The notes below the pieces were generated by a model. The model ran no database searches, had not been told where the DNA came from, and saw nothing but the letters and a program-made list of their open reading frames with translations. Source: Paenibacillus sp. DMB20 (GTDB lineage: Bacteria > Bacillota > Bacilli > Paenibacillales > Paenibacillaceae). From it: 64,000 nt of DNA. Below, piece by piece: positions 1 to 9,007 of this stretch. A program made the translations under genes and the position numbers. Where the stretch lies: contig NZ_LAZU01000017.1 in the NCBI RefSeq assembly GCF_000987955.1, positions 92,612-156,611 on the forward strand. Reading direction: 5' to 3'. Every line of letters starts with the position of its first letter. The stretch's first letter is position 1.

Positions 1-1
1 C

Positions 2-817
2 CATTTCCTCAAGCTTCAGCCAAGCGTCATAACGGTCACGGACAAAGTGGAGCTGAAAGAAATCGGCCCGGTATATCAGCATATCGTTCGAGGGAAGTGC
101 GAGTTTTACGAGAGTCCGGACTTTATCGTTTCCGATGCGCTGCATGTCACGTCGCAAATCTTCCAGCCGGCGCCCAAGGGGTTTCTGGAAAGCTATGTTT
201 CGGAGCTGGAACGAGCGATCATCCGGGAGGATTTGGAAGGAATCCACGACACTTTGCAGGAAATCGCCGGAGTGGCCCGTGAGATGTCCGTCGTTCCGGG
301 CGACTTTATCCGGGAGCTTTCCTTTATGCTGCGGGGAATCGAGGTCATTTTTTCCAGCCTGAAGTTTGAGGAGGACCTGTTTGCCTATCTTGCACGGACC
401 CGGACGCTGGAGGATGCAATGGAGTTGGTGGAAAGGAAATTCATGCTGGCCATGAGAAGCCGGCATAAGGGAACGGGGAGTCCCGTGCAGGAACCCAAGC
501 TCCAGGTGATCCAGCAATATATCGACCAGCACCTTGCCGATAATATTACCTCCATCGACATGGCGCGCTACCTGTTTCTGAATCCGAGCTATTTCTCACG
601 CTACTTCAAGCGGATGACAGGCCTGACTTTTACGGACTACGTGCATCAGCACAAGATGAAAGTAGCTACCAAAATGTTGAAAATGTCCAGCCAGAATTTG
701 GAATCGCTGGCGGTGGGACTGGGCTATTCGGACAGAACCTACTTCTCGAAAGTGTTTAAAAAATATATCGGGTCGACGCCAAGCGAGTACAAGGCAAGGC
801 ATTCGGCACGCAGATGA
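2..817 (+). CDS. YesN-like response regulator, C-terminal part (AraC output domain), partial
   Basis: The reading frame is open to the left edge, so the gene starts outside the window and its receiver domain is not seen. The last ~100 residues form an AraC-type double helix-turn-helix: a first helix pair around 'SIDMARYLFLNPSYFSRYFK' and a second around 'LAVGLGYSDRTYFSKVFKK', ending in the usual 'STPSEYKARH'. The preceding ~150 residues resemble the linker region of YesN response regulators. Family knowledge: YesN proteins pair with YesM kinases and activate sugar-uptake operons. It lies just upstream of, and codirectional with, an ABC sugar importer, its likely target. GTG at 47 is an internal codon, not a convincing start. 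Confidence 0.85.
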   Translation, partial: HFLKLQPSVITVTDKVELKEIGPVYQHIVRGKCEFYESPDFIVSDALHVTSQIFQPAPKGFLESYVSELERAIIREDLEGIHDTLQEIAGVAREMSVVPGDFIRELSFMLRGIEVIFSSLKFEEDLFAYLARTRTLEDAMELVERKFMLAMRSRHKGTGSPVQEPKLQVIQQYIDQHLADNITSIDMARYLFLNPSYFSRYFKRMTGLTFTDYVHQHKMKVATKMLKMSSQNLESLAVGLGYSDRTYFSKVFKKYIGSTPSEYKARHSARR

Positions 818-841
818 TTTACTGAACCATCCTATATATTT

Positions 842-883
842 CAACCAGAAGCCAGTGCCTGCAGGCGCTGGCTTCTGGTTGTT
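842..883 (+). terminator. Rho-independent terminator after the YesN-like gene
   Basis: An 18-base stem, CAACCAGAAGCCAG... paired with ...CTGGCTTCTGGTTG around a TGCA loop, is followed by TTT. It separates the regulator gene from the importer operon. Confidence 0.8.
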
Positions 884-964
884 TAAAATACCCGGTCCCG
901 ATATCCGGGTAGATGCCGCTCCTGCTTCCAGGTCCTTTTGACTTTTATGACGGTTCCAATAAAG

Positions 965-1031
965 GTCAAAATCTTGCACGCCGCTGGTCATAATCACTCC
1001 TTCATGACGCAAGAGGATGAATTACTATAAT
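965..1031 (+). promoter_or_regulatory. Promoter region of the first importer with a repeated upstream box
   Basis: The box TCAAAATCTTGCAC (966-979) recurs with one change at 2905-2918 in front of the solute-binding protein gene. A TATAAT-like -10 lies at 1026-1031 with no good -35 (ATGACG at 1004-1009, 16-bp spacer), as expected for an activator-dependent promoter. Inference: the shared box may be bound by the YesN-like activator encoded just upstream. Confidence 0.4.
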
Positions 1032-1061
1032 GACATATTTCATTTGCCGAGGTGATACAAC

Positions 1062-1991
1062 GTGGAGAGTATAAAACAAACTGTGCCGGAGAATAAACGA
1101 GAAGCGCGAAAATTTTGGACTCCGCATAGAAAAGAGGCTTTGACCGGATGGCTCTTTTTGGCCCCCGAGATCATCGGGATGCTGTTCCTTAACGTGTTTG
1201 CGCTGGGATTTTCTCTTTATTTGAGCCTGTCCGATTGGGATCTTCTGTCGGGAGTCGAAGGCATCAAGTTCACGGGACTCGATAACTACATCCAAATGTT
1301 CCAGGATCCGACCATTATGCAGGCGCTCAAGAACAATTTGATCTATATGGTCCTTACCGTACCTATACCGATTGCGATCGCTCTGGTACTGGCGGCGTTG
1401 ATTCATAACAGCGTGTTTTTCAAGGATTATTTCAAGGTTGCGTTCTTTATCCCTTATATCTCGTCCATTATCGCGGTGGCAGCGGTATGGAGCGCTTTGT
1501 TTCACCCTTCCCTGGGGCCGATCAACCAGTTTCTGATGGATATCGGGATATCCAATCCTCCGAAATGGCTGGTGGATCCGAAAACATCGCTTCTGTCGAT
1601 TGCGATTATCAGCTCCTGGGCCAGCCTTGGCTACACCATCATTATTTACATGGCCGGTCTGACGAATATTTCGAGCGAAATCTATGAAGCTGCGGAAATT
1701 GACGGGGCAGGCGTGTTCAAGAAATTCTTCTCCATTACGGTACCGATGCTTCGTTCGACGACGTTCTTCCTGCTCATTACGATGCTGATTGGCTCGTTTA
1801 AAGTGTTTGACGTCATCGCCTTTTTGACCGAGGGCGGACCGAACAACTCCTCGACCGTGCTGGTATTCCGGATTTATGAGGAAGGCTTTAAATATTACAA
1901 TATGGGCTATGCTTCGGCCATCTCCTGGCTGCTGTTCGCCATCATCGGCCTGATTACCGCAGTCACCTGGAAATTTAGAAACGAAGAATAG
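1062..1991 (+). CDS. ABC sugar importer permease (MalF/UgpA type)
   Basis: A 309-residue inner-membrane permease with six or so hydrophobic segments and the cytoplasmic EAA loop 'YEAAEIDGAGVFKKFFSITV' that docks on the ATPase. Family: CUT1 binding-protein-dependent sugar transport, first permease. The start is GTG, chosen because GAGGTG (1051-1056) is correctly spaced before it. It is followed 15 bases later by the partner permease and then the lipoprotein, without an ATPase gene. In Bacillota such importers usually share a general MsmX-type ATPase encoded elsewhere. It is closely similar in layout to the 15022 permease, so the two importers are paralogues. Confidence 0.9.
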   Translation: MESIKQTVPENKREARKFWTPHRKEALTGWLFLAPEIIGMLFLNVFALGFSLYLSLSDWDLLSGVEGIKFTGLDNYIQMFQDPTIMQALKNNLIYMVLTVPIPIAIALVLAALIHNSVFFKDYFKVAFFIPYISSIIAVAAVWSALFHPSLGPINQFLMDIGISNPPKWLVDPKTSLLSIAIISSWASLGYTIIIYMAGLTNISSEIYEAAEIDGAGVFKKFFSITVPMLRSTTFFLLITMLIGSFKVFDVIAFLTEGGPNNSSTVLVFRIYEEGFKYYNMGYASAISWLLFAIIGLITAVTWKFRNEE

Positions 1992-2006
1992 GAGGGGGAA
2001 ACCACG

Positions 2007-2842
2007 ATGCAGCTTATTCAAAAAAATATGTCCAAGTTGATCATAACCGTTTTTATGGGAGCGTTGTCCATCGTATTCCTGGTTCCGCTGATCTGGATGA
2101 TTTCGGCAGCCTTCAAGTATGAAAAAGATGTGATGCGTTTCCCGATTCAATGGATTCCCGAGAAGATTAATGTGGCGTATAATTTTAAAATGGTTTGGAT
2201 GGGAAGAGTTCCTTTTTCGGATTTTTACCTCAATTCATTTAAGATTGCCATTATCACGACCTGCATCACGCTGATCATTTCGTCCATGGCGGCATACTCC
2301 CTGACGAAGATCCAATTCAAGGGACGGAATCTGGTATTTGTGGCGCTGCTGTCCTTTATGATCATTCCCGATCAAGCTACGCTGATACCGCGTTTTCTGT
2401 TGATTCGCTGGTTTGGTCTCTACAATACCCACGCCGCAATCATATTCATGAGCATGTTTTCGATTTATTTCACGTTCCTGCTGCGCCAGTTTATGGCAGG
2501 CATCAGCGATGAATACATGGAAGCCTCCAAGATCGACGGCGCCGGCCATTCCCGAATATTCTGGTCGATCATGGTTCCGCTGTGCAAGCCGGTGCTGGCC
2601 ACGGTAGCCATCATCAAATTTATCTGGACGTGGAACGATTACCAGAACCCGCTCATTTTCCTGCTGGACAAGGATCTATACACGATCCGCTCGGCATGAC
2701 GCTGTTCCGGGACGATTACACGAACAACTATGCGATTATGATGACGGCGGCTGTATCGGCCATTATTCCGCTGGTGATCGTATTCATCGCCCTGCAAAAG
2801 CAAGTTATCAACGGGATCGCCCTGGGCGGCGTAAAAGGTTGA
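2007..2842 (+). pseudogene. ABC sugar importer permease (MalG/UgpE type), frameshifted
   Basis: The N-terminal frame runs to a stop at 2697-2699 after 'KDLYTIRSA'. The remaining C-terminus ('TLFRDDYTNNYAIMMT' to 'GIALGGVKG') continues in the next frame to 2842. The intact paralogue at 15957 shows the expected join, with 'DLFTIQLGIRLF' in place of the break. Restoring one C near 2687 (ATCCCG instead of ATCCG) makes one continuous protein of about 278 residues. The EAA-like motif 'EASKIDGAGHSRIFWSIMV' is intact. Strong ribosome site AGGAGGGGG lies before the ATG. Either a recent slippage mutation or a sequencing error; without the last ~50 residues the importer would probably not work. Confidence 0.85.
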
Positions 2843-2904
2843 TCGCAGCGTTTCATGGCGGAAATCCGATAGATTGAAAAAGTCAAAAAAGTAATCGTAC
2901 AATA

Positions 2905-2945
2905 TCAAAATTTTGCACTTGACCCGTCACGCGGCTGCCTATAAT
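2905..2945 (+). promoter_or_regulatory. Candidate promoter of the solute-binding protein gene
   Basis: TTGACC (2919-2924) and TATAAT (2940-2945) are separated by a short 15-bp spacer. Directly upstream is TCAAAATTTTGCAC (2905-2918), 13 of 14 identical to the box at 966-979. A separate promoter would allow extra expression of the binding protein, which is usually needed in excess over the permeases. Confidence 0.5.
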
Positions 2946-2997
2946 GAACAGTGTAAACAGCACTAACACCTAAATTTTCAGTGCAGGGGGAAGTAAA

Positions 2998-4395
2998 ATG
3001 AAACAAAAGGTCAAACAAAGATTGTCTATGTTCCTCGGAATGATTCTGGCCGTCTCCTTGATACTCAGCGGCTGCGGAAATTCCGGAAATTCGGGGTCAA
3101 GCGACAGTTCCGCATCAGGCGGAAATGAAGGCGGCGCCGATTCCGGAAAGCAGGTCACCATCAAGTACTACAACTGGGATAACGAAGCTCAGGCTGTAGG
3201 CACGGATGCCATGCTGCAGGAATTCATGACTCAGAACCCCGATATTAAAGTAGAGCATGTGGTGCTCGTTCCCGGCGATTCCGTGGAAATGCTGAAAAAG
3301 CTCGATTTCCTGATCTCTTCCGGCGAAGCGATCGACGTTGTGCAAATGCCGAGCGTGGGGGCGGTGCTGGAACGGGCCACCCGCGGAGCTTTGGCGCCGC
3401 TTAACGAATTCTATGAAAAAGAAAAGCTTGTCCCTGAGGATGAGTACTATGTGAATCCGAAGGTGGGCGACAAATATTACGGCATGCAGTATACAAAGAG
3501 CGTAAACTACGTGATGCTCAACAAGGACGCTCTGGACGAAGCGGGACTGGAAGTTCCGAAATTCGGCTGGACATGGGACGATTACCGGGAATACGCGAAG
3601 AAGCTGAACAAAGGCGAAGGCGTTGACAAACGTTACGGTACGTACTTCCATACCTGGGAACTGTACATGAACGCTCCGGCGCAAACCATGATGAAAGATC
3701 CGTTCCTGTACGATGACGGAACAACGATTCTGTCCGACCCGACATACAAGTATTTCTTCCAGCTTCGCAAGGACATGGAAACGGTCGACAAATCCGCAAA
3801 ACCTTATGCGGACGTTCTGGCGGCAAAACTGAACTACCGCACCGAATTTTTCAATGAAGAAGCGGCCATGATTCTGACAGGCAACTGGACGATTGCGGAT
3901 CCGGGCAACACCGAGCAGTACCCTCACGATTTCAAAACGGCCTTTGCTCCGGTACCGGTGCCTCCGAAAGGCTCGGAACCTAAGGGCTATGAAGGCAAAT
4001 ATTTCACCAGCGGCAGCCAGGTGGCGATGGGCGCGAACTCCGAGAACAAGGAAGCGGCTTTCAAGCTGATGAGATTTATGTCCACGGCCGACTCGGATAA
4101 CAGACCTGAATTCTCCGGTTACAAAAAGGCGAACAACGAAGAATTGTTGAACAAGTTGGTTGCCGGCAAGGAAAATATGTACGATATGGATTCGCTCAAA
4201 TATACGTTGTTTGACGACGAAATCCAATACCTTGACGCTCCGGAAGTCATGGCGACGGTAACATCGGAAGTTACGAAAGTGATCGATGACGGTTTCAGCA
4301 GATTCATGCTGAATAACGAACCGATCGAGGACGTGCAAAAATGGATGGTTGACGAAGCCACGAAATTAATCAATGAAAAAGGGGTAATCAAATAG
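2998..4395 (+). CDS. Extracellular sugar-binding lipoprotein of ABC importer
   Basis: A 465-residue family 1 solute-binding protein. The N-terminus is a lipoprotein signal peptide ending in the lipobox 'LSGC' (Cys near residue 25), then a Gly/Ser/Asn-rich linker, then the two-lobed binding domain. It would capture an oligosaccharide outside the membrane and deliver it to the permeases encoded just upstream. AGGGGGAA precedes the ATG. The substrate cannot be read from sequence; the downstream GH95 and GH35 enzymes suggest a fucosylated or galactosylated oligosaccharide. It is a paralogue of the lipoprotein at 16949. Confidence 0.92.
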   Translation: MKQKVKQRLSMFLGMILAVSLILSGCGNSGNSGSSDSSASGGNEGGADSGKQVTIKYYNWDNEAQAVGTDAMLQEFMTQNPDIKVEHVVLVPGDSVEMLKKLDFLISSGEAIDVVQMPSVGAVLERATRGALAPLNEFYEKEKLVPEDEYYVNPKVGDKYYGMQYTKSVNYVMLNKDALDEAGLEVPKFGWTWDDYREYAKKLNKGEGVDKRYGTYFHTWELYMNAPAQTMMKDPFLYDDGTTILSDPTYKYFFQLRKDMETVDKSAKPYADVLAAKLNYRTEFFNEEAAMILTGNWTIADPGNTEQYPHDFKTAFAPVPVPPKGSEPKGYEGKYFTSGSQVAMGANSENKEAAFKLMRFMSTADSDNRPEFSGYKKANNEELLNKLVAGKENMYDMDSLKYTLFDDEIQYLDAPEVMATVTSEVTKVIDDGFSRFMLNNEPIEDVQKWMVDEATKLINEKGVIK

Positions 4396-4460
4396 GCAGG
4401 ACCGGCACGCCGTTACCCTGATTGTCGAAACGGGGAGAACCCCTAATGTCTGCCTTTCGA

Positions 4461-4507
4461 AGAGCTGTCTCCATGGATCGTAGCGACCACGTGAGACGGC
4501 TCTTTTT
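4461..4507 (+). terminator. Rho-independent terminator after the importer operon
   Basis: AGAGC-TGTCTC pairs with GAGAC-GGCTCT, followed by TTTTT. It ends the importer transcript before the glycosidase genes. Confidence 0.7.
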
Positions 4508-4572
4508 ATTCCTGCTTTAGGTAGCAGGGCGGCAATGCGGCAAAAAAACGATTGATATTTAGGAGGAGGACA

Positions 4573-6876
4573 ATGATTAACGAAACCTGCAGGCTGATGG
4601 AAGAGGAGCCGGCCCGTATTTGGACGGAAGCTTTCCCGGTCGGCAACGGCAGACTGGGTGCCATGGTTTTTGGCGATGTATCGAGCGAGCGCATCGGGCT
4701 GAATGAAGATTCGGTCTGGTTCGGCGGGCCGAGGGAGGGCGATAATCCGGCAGCTGCCGGCAAGCTGGGGGAGATCAGAAGGCTGCTGCGCGAAGGCAAA
4801 CCCCGGGAAGCCGAGAGAGAGGCGCTTTTGCACCTCACCAACATTCCGCAGTATTTCGGGCCTTACCAGCCGTTGGGCGATCTGAGGCTCCAGTTTGATC
4901 ATGGCCTTCCCGATTATTCGGATTACCGGCGGGAGTTGAACCTGGGGAAGGGAATGGCATCGGTAACCTTCAGGACCGGAAACATTCAATTTAACCGCGA
5001 AATATTCGCCAGCGCCGTAAATCAGGTGCTTGTGGTCCGGCTAACGGCATCCGAACCGGGCGCGATCTCCTTCGCCGCTCGCTTAAGCAGACGGCCGTTT
5101 GACGGAGAGATCAAGCATAGCCATGACCGCTTGCTAATGATGGAGGGAAGCTGCGGAGCGGACGGCGTCAGGTATGCGACGGTTCTGAGCTCCAGCATCT
5201 CGGGGGGATCGTGCCGTAGGGTCGGAAATTATATGGATATCCGCGGGGCGGATGCCGTGACTTTGATTCTCGCGGCACAAACCTCGTTCCGCTGCCAGGA
5301 TCCCTTGAGCGAAGCCATCCGGCAGGCGGAGTCCGCGGCTTCTCTTTCCTACGAACAATTGAGAGAAGCGCATATCCGGGATCATAGCGCCTTGTTTGAC
5401 CGGGTTTCGCTGAACCTTTCGCCTGAGGAGGCCTTTGACGAAGCAAACAGGGCGATAACGACCTCGGAGCGCCTTCGGCTTTACAGGCAGGGGGGAAAGG
5501 ATCCCTCGCTGGAAGCGCTGTTCTACCAATACGGGCGCTATTTGCTGATCGCAAGCTCAAGACCCGGCAGCCTGCCGGCCAATCTTCAGGGCATCTGGAA
5601 TGAAAGCTTTACGCCGCCTTGGGAGAGCGACTACCATCTGAATATCAATCTGCAGATGAACTACTGGATTGCGGAAACGGGCAATTTGCCTGAATGCCAT
5701 GAACCGTTGTTCGATTTCATTGACCGCCTGGCCGCGAACGGGCGTAAAACCGCTGCGGCTTTATATCATGCAAGAGGGTTCACGGCCCATTCCTCCTCAA
5801 ACCTGTGGGCGGAGAGCGGATTGTTCGGGGCCTGGACGCCCGCGATTTTCTGGCCCACGGGAGGCGCATGGCTGGCCCTCCATTTATGGGAGCATTACCG
5901 GTATAACCGCTGCGAGGACTTTTTGCGGGATCGGGCCTATCCCGTGCTGAAGGAAGCCGCGCTATTCTTCCTTGACTATCTCGTCGAAGATGGCAGCGGA
6001 TTTCTGGTCACCTCGCCATCGCTTTCGCCGGAAAACAGCTACATTACGGATAACGGGCAGTCAGGGGGTTTATGCTCCGGCCCTTCCATGGATTCGCAAA
6101 TTGTGTACGCGCTGTTCACGGCCTGTATCGAAGCGGCCGAGGAGCTGGGGACAGATGACAAGCTTGCGGAGGAATGGAGAGATGCCCGGTCCAAACTGGC
6201 CCCGCCCCGGATTGGCCGTTATGGCCAAATTATGGAGTGGGCCGTTGATTATGAAGAGGCGGAACCGGGGCATCGCCATATCTCCCATTTGTTTGCCTTG
6301 CATCCGGGGGAGCAGATCATTCCCCACCGGACGCCCGAACTGGCTGAGGCCGCACAACGAACGCTGGAGCGCCGCTTGAAATACGGTGGAGGACACACCG
6401 GCTGGAGCCAGGCCTGGATCACGAACTTCTGGGCAAGGCTCGGCAATGGGGACAAAGCCCATGAGAGTCTTCGCGAGCTGCTCGCCAAAGCGGTTCATCC
6501 GAATTTATTCGGTGACCATCCGCCTTTCCAAATTGACGCCAACTTCGGAGGAGCGGCCGCGATCCAGGAGCTGCTGCTTCAATCCCATGGGGGAGAAATA
6601 CGTCTGCTGCCGGCCCTTCCTTCCCGTTGGCCTTCCGGTTCGGCCAAAGGGCTTCGGGCCAGGGGAGGATTCACCGTTCATATGGATTGGAGAGACGGCA
6701 GGTTGGAATTGGCCGAGATTTGCGCCGCCCAGACCGGAGAATGCACGTTATACAGCACGGATCCTCTGGTGGTCTCAGCCGCCGACCGTCCTTCCGTACC
6801 GGTGAGGAAAGCGGGATGCAGGTACACGTTTTCTATGCGGCAGGGAGAAACGATCACGATTTCCTTGGGTTCATAG
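4573..6876 (+). CDS. GH95-family alpha-L-fucosidase / alpha-L-galactosidase
   Basis: 767 residues matching GH95 along the length: the N-terminal beta domain begins '[17 protein letters not shown]', followed by an (alpha/alpha)6 barrel. Residues corresponding to the known GH95 active site are present: the Asn-Ile-Asn pair N357/N359, the general acid Glu in '[10 protein letters not shown]' (E487) and the Asp of 'QIDANFGG' (D655). The family hydrolyses terminal alpha-1,2-fucose or alpha-L-galactose by inversion. No signal peptide is visible, so it probably acts in the cytoplasm on imported oligosaccharides. ATG at 4573 is chosen over the upstream ATG at 4552 because AGGAGGAGGA lies just before it. 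With the following GH35 it could strip Fuc-Gal side groups such as those of xyloglucan (inference). Confidence 0.9.
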   Translation: MINETCRLMEEEPARIWTEAFPVGNGRLGAMVFGDVSSERIGLNEDSVWFGGPREGDNPAAAGKLGEIRRLLREGKPREAEREALLHLTNIPQYFGPYQPLGDLRLQFDHGLPDYSDYRRELNLGKGMASVTFRTGNIQFNREIFASAVNQVLVVRLTASEPGAISFAARLSRRPFDGEIKHSHDRLLMMEGSCGADGVRYATVLSSSISGGSCRRVGNYMDIRGADAVTLILAAQTSFRCQDPLSEAIRQAESAASLSYEQLREAHIRDHSALFDRVSLNLSPEEAFDEANRAITTSERLRLYRQGGKDPSLEALFYQYGRYLLIASSRPGSLPANLQGIWNESFTPPWESDYHLNINLQMNYWIAETGNLPECHEPLFDFIDRLAANGRKTAAALYHARGFTAHSSSNLWAESGLFGAWTPAIFWPTGGAWLALHLWEHYRYNRCEDFLRDRAYPVLKEAALFFLDYLVEDGSGFLVTSPSLSPENSYITDNGQSGGLCSGPSMDSQIVYALFTACIEAAEELGTDDKLAEEWRDARSKLAPPRIGRYGQIMEWAVDYEEAEPGHRHISHLFALHPGEQIIPHRTPELAEAAQRTLERRLKYGGGHTGWSQAWITNFWARLGNGDKAHESLRELLAKAVHPNLFGDHPPFQIDANFGGAAAIQELLLQSHGGEIRLLPALPSRWPSGSAKGLRARGGFTVHMDWRDGRLELAEICAAQTGECTLYSTDPLVVSAADRPSVPVRKAGCRYTFSMRQGETITISLGS

Positions 6877-6933
6877 CAGCGTTACAGCCTATCGGTCATG
6901 AATCCCATACATTATTAAGCGGAGGTTACTACA

Positions 6934-8763
6934 ATGAGTTTACTTACTTGGAGCAACGGACAATATTTGCTGGACGGGGAGCCGTACCGGATCATCTCGG
7001 GAGCGATCCATTATTTCCGGGTGGTACCGGAGTATTGGGAGGACCGTCTGTTAAAGCTGAAAGCCTGCGGATTCAATACGGTTGAGACCTATATCGCCTG
7101 GAACGTGCATGAACCCAAAGAGGGAGAGTTCGTTTTTACCGGCATGGCCGATATCGTGTCGTTCATTAAACTTGCCGGAGAGCTCGGGCTCCACGTCATT
7201 GTCAGACCGAGTCCGTTCATTTGCGCGGAATGGGAGTTCGGCGGTTTGCCGGGCTGGCTGCTGGCATACGGGGATATGAAGCTCCGCTGCTGCGATCCGC
7301 TCTATTTGAGCAAGGTGGACCGTTATTACGACGAACTGATTCCGCGTCTGGTTCCGCTATTGTCCACCCACGGCGGGCCGATTCTGGCCGTTCAGGTGGA
7401 AAACGAATACGGCAGTTACGGCAATGACCGCGCTTATCTGGGCTATTTGCGGGACGGATTGGTAAATCGTGGGATCGATGTCCTGCTCTTCACTTCCGAC
7501 GGCCCTACCGATGAGATGCTGCTGGGCGGAACGCTGGACGATGTGCATGCCACAGTCAACTTCGGTTCGCGCGTGGAGGAATCATTCGCCAAGTACAGAG
7601 AATACCGCAAGGACGAGCCGCTTATGGTGATGGAATACTGGAACGGCTGGTTCGACCACTGGATGCAGGATCATCATGTCCGGGATGCGGAGGATGTGGC
7701 CGGCGTTCTGGACGAAATGCTGGAGCATGGCTCGTCCATCAATATGTACATGTTCCACGGCGGAACCAATTTCGGCTTCTACAACGGAGCGAATCATGCG
7801 GCGGCCTACGAGCCGACGACGACCAGTTATGATTATGATGCCCCGCTGACGGAATGGGGGGACCGGACGGAGAAGTTCGAAGCTGTCCGGAGGGTGCTTT
7901 CCAAGCACGGTTTTGCTCCGTCTTGCCCGTTTCCTGAGCCGATCCCGAAAACTGCTTACGGAAAGGTTGCCCTGACGGAACAAGCGGAGCTGTTCGCGGG
8001 CTTCAATCTGGACGCCTTATCCCAACCGGTGAAAAGCGTAAACATTGAGCCGATGGAGAAATTCGGACAGTCTTACGGTTTTATTTTGTACAGTACTTAT
8101 GTGCAGGGACCGCGTAAGGGACAGAAGCTGTACATTCAGGAAGTTCGGGACCGGGCCCAAGTATTCCTCGATGGAAAGGCGCTTGGGGTCGTTGAGCGAT
8201 GGAATCCGCAGCCGCTGGATATTTCGGTCCCGGCCGGAGGGGCGAGGTTGGACATACTCGTCGAAAACATGGGGCGGGTTAATTACGGACCGCTCATTCG
8301 GGACCCTAAGGGGATTACGCAAGGGGTCCGGATCGACAATCAGTTCCAGTATGACTGGACGGTCCGCACGCTGCCGTTGGAGCCGGAGACGCTGGCTTCG
8401 CTGATGTACGGCAAACCGAACGGTGAGACGGCGGAGCAGCCGGGGACGCCGGCATTTTACCGCGGGCGCTTCGAGGCGGAGGAGATCGGCGATACGTTTC
8501 TCCGCTTTGACGGCTGGAACAAAGGGGTAGCCTGGATCAACGGCTTCAATCTTGGCCGATACTGGAATGCCGGACCGCAGCGGGCATTGTACATTCCGGG
8601 TCCATTGCTCCGCAAAGGGCAGAACGAGCTGGTTCTGTTGGAGCTGCACGGTTGTCCGGAATCTTGCGAAGTCGAGCTGTCCGCTCATCCTGACCTCGGC
8701 ACGACCGCGGCCGTCGACGATGCGGTGCTGAATTTTGTGCAGGAAGACGAACTGTCCGAGTAA
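6934..8763 (+). CDS. GH35 beta-galactosidase
   Basis: 609 residues starting with the typical GH35 segment 'ISGAIHYFRVVPEYW'. The acid/base Glu lies in 'VQVENEYGSYG' (E158) and the nucleophile in 'VMEYWNGWFDHW' (E234). The TIM barrel is followed by galactose-binding-like beta domains that include the conserved 'GWNKGVAWINGFNLGRYW' near the C-terminus. No signal peptide, so it is cytoplasmic. GGAGGTTACTAC precedes the ATG. It removes non-reducing beta-galactose and probably acts after the GH95 enzyme 57 bases upstream has removed a capping fucose. Confidence 0.93.
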   Translation: MSLLTWSNGQYLLDGEPYRIISGAIHYFRVVPEYWEDRLLKLKACGFNTVETYIAWNVHEPKEGEFVFTGMADIVSFIKLAGELGLHVIVRPSPFICAEWEFGGLPGWLLAYGDMKLRCCDPLYLSKVDRYYDELIPRLVPLLSTHGGPILAVQVENEYGSYGNDRAYLGYLRDGLVNRGIDVLLFTSDGPTDEMLLGGTLDDVHATVNFGSRVEESFAKYREYRKDEPLMVMEYWNGWFDHWMQDHHVRDAEDVAGVLDEMLEHGSSINMYMFHGGTNFGFYNGANHAAAYEPTTTSYDYDAPLTEWGDRTEKFEAVRRVLSKHGFAPSCPFPEPIPKTAYGKVALTEQAELFAGFNLDALSQPVKSVNIEPMEKFGQSYGFILYSTYVQGPRKGQKLYIQEVRDRAQVFLDGKALGVVERWNPQPLDISVPAGGARLDILVENMGRVNYGPLIRDPKGITQGVRIDNQFQYDWTVRTLPLEPETLASLMYGKPNGETAEQPGTPAFYRGRFEAEEIGDTFLRFDGWNKGVAWINGFNLGRYWNAGPQRALYIPGPLLRKGQNELVLLELHGCPESCEVELSAHPDLGTTAAVDDAVLNFVQEDELSE

Positions 8764-8776
8764 ATCGGAGGTTAAA

Positions 8777-8820
8777 GGGGACGTCCCAAGGGTCCATGGA
8801 CCTGGGACGCCCCCATTTTT
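8777..8820 (+). terminator. Strong Rho-independent terminator
   Basis: GGGGACGTCCCAAGG pairs with CCTGGGACGCCCCC around GTCCATGGAC, followed by TTTTT. It ends the GH95-GH35 transcript. Confidence 0.85.
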
Positions 8821-9007
8821 ATTTTGTAAGGCGGATTCTGTGAGGGATCATCCAGACCACCATCCCAGTCGAAAATGATCATTTTTTGGAGCTGGCGGGC
8901 AGCGATCATATGTGAATAAATTAGTGAAAGTGTAATCGAAACTCCATTTTGCCGATGAAACATAATGAGGAATAGTAGAAAATAGTAATATCTATTGGAG
9001 GTCGACA

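Noticed and set aside
2941..2960. CcpA site after the binding-protein promoter (TGTAAACAGCACTA)
   Set aside because: It misses the cre consensus at about four positions, unlike the 13 of 14 match at 16875-16888.
1002..4338. Long antisense open frames (1002-2150, 3115-4338 and similar ones at 16997-17941, 22088-23032, 36162-37067)
   Set aside because: They lie opposite clear genes, are rich in Arg, His and Gln without domain motifs, and lack ribosome sites. They are shadows of GC-rich codon positions.
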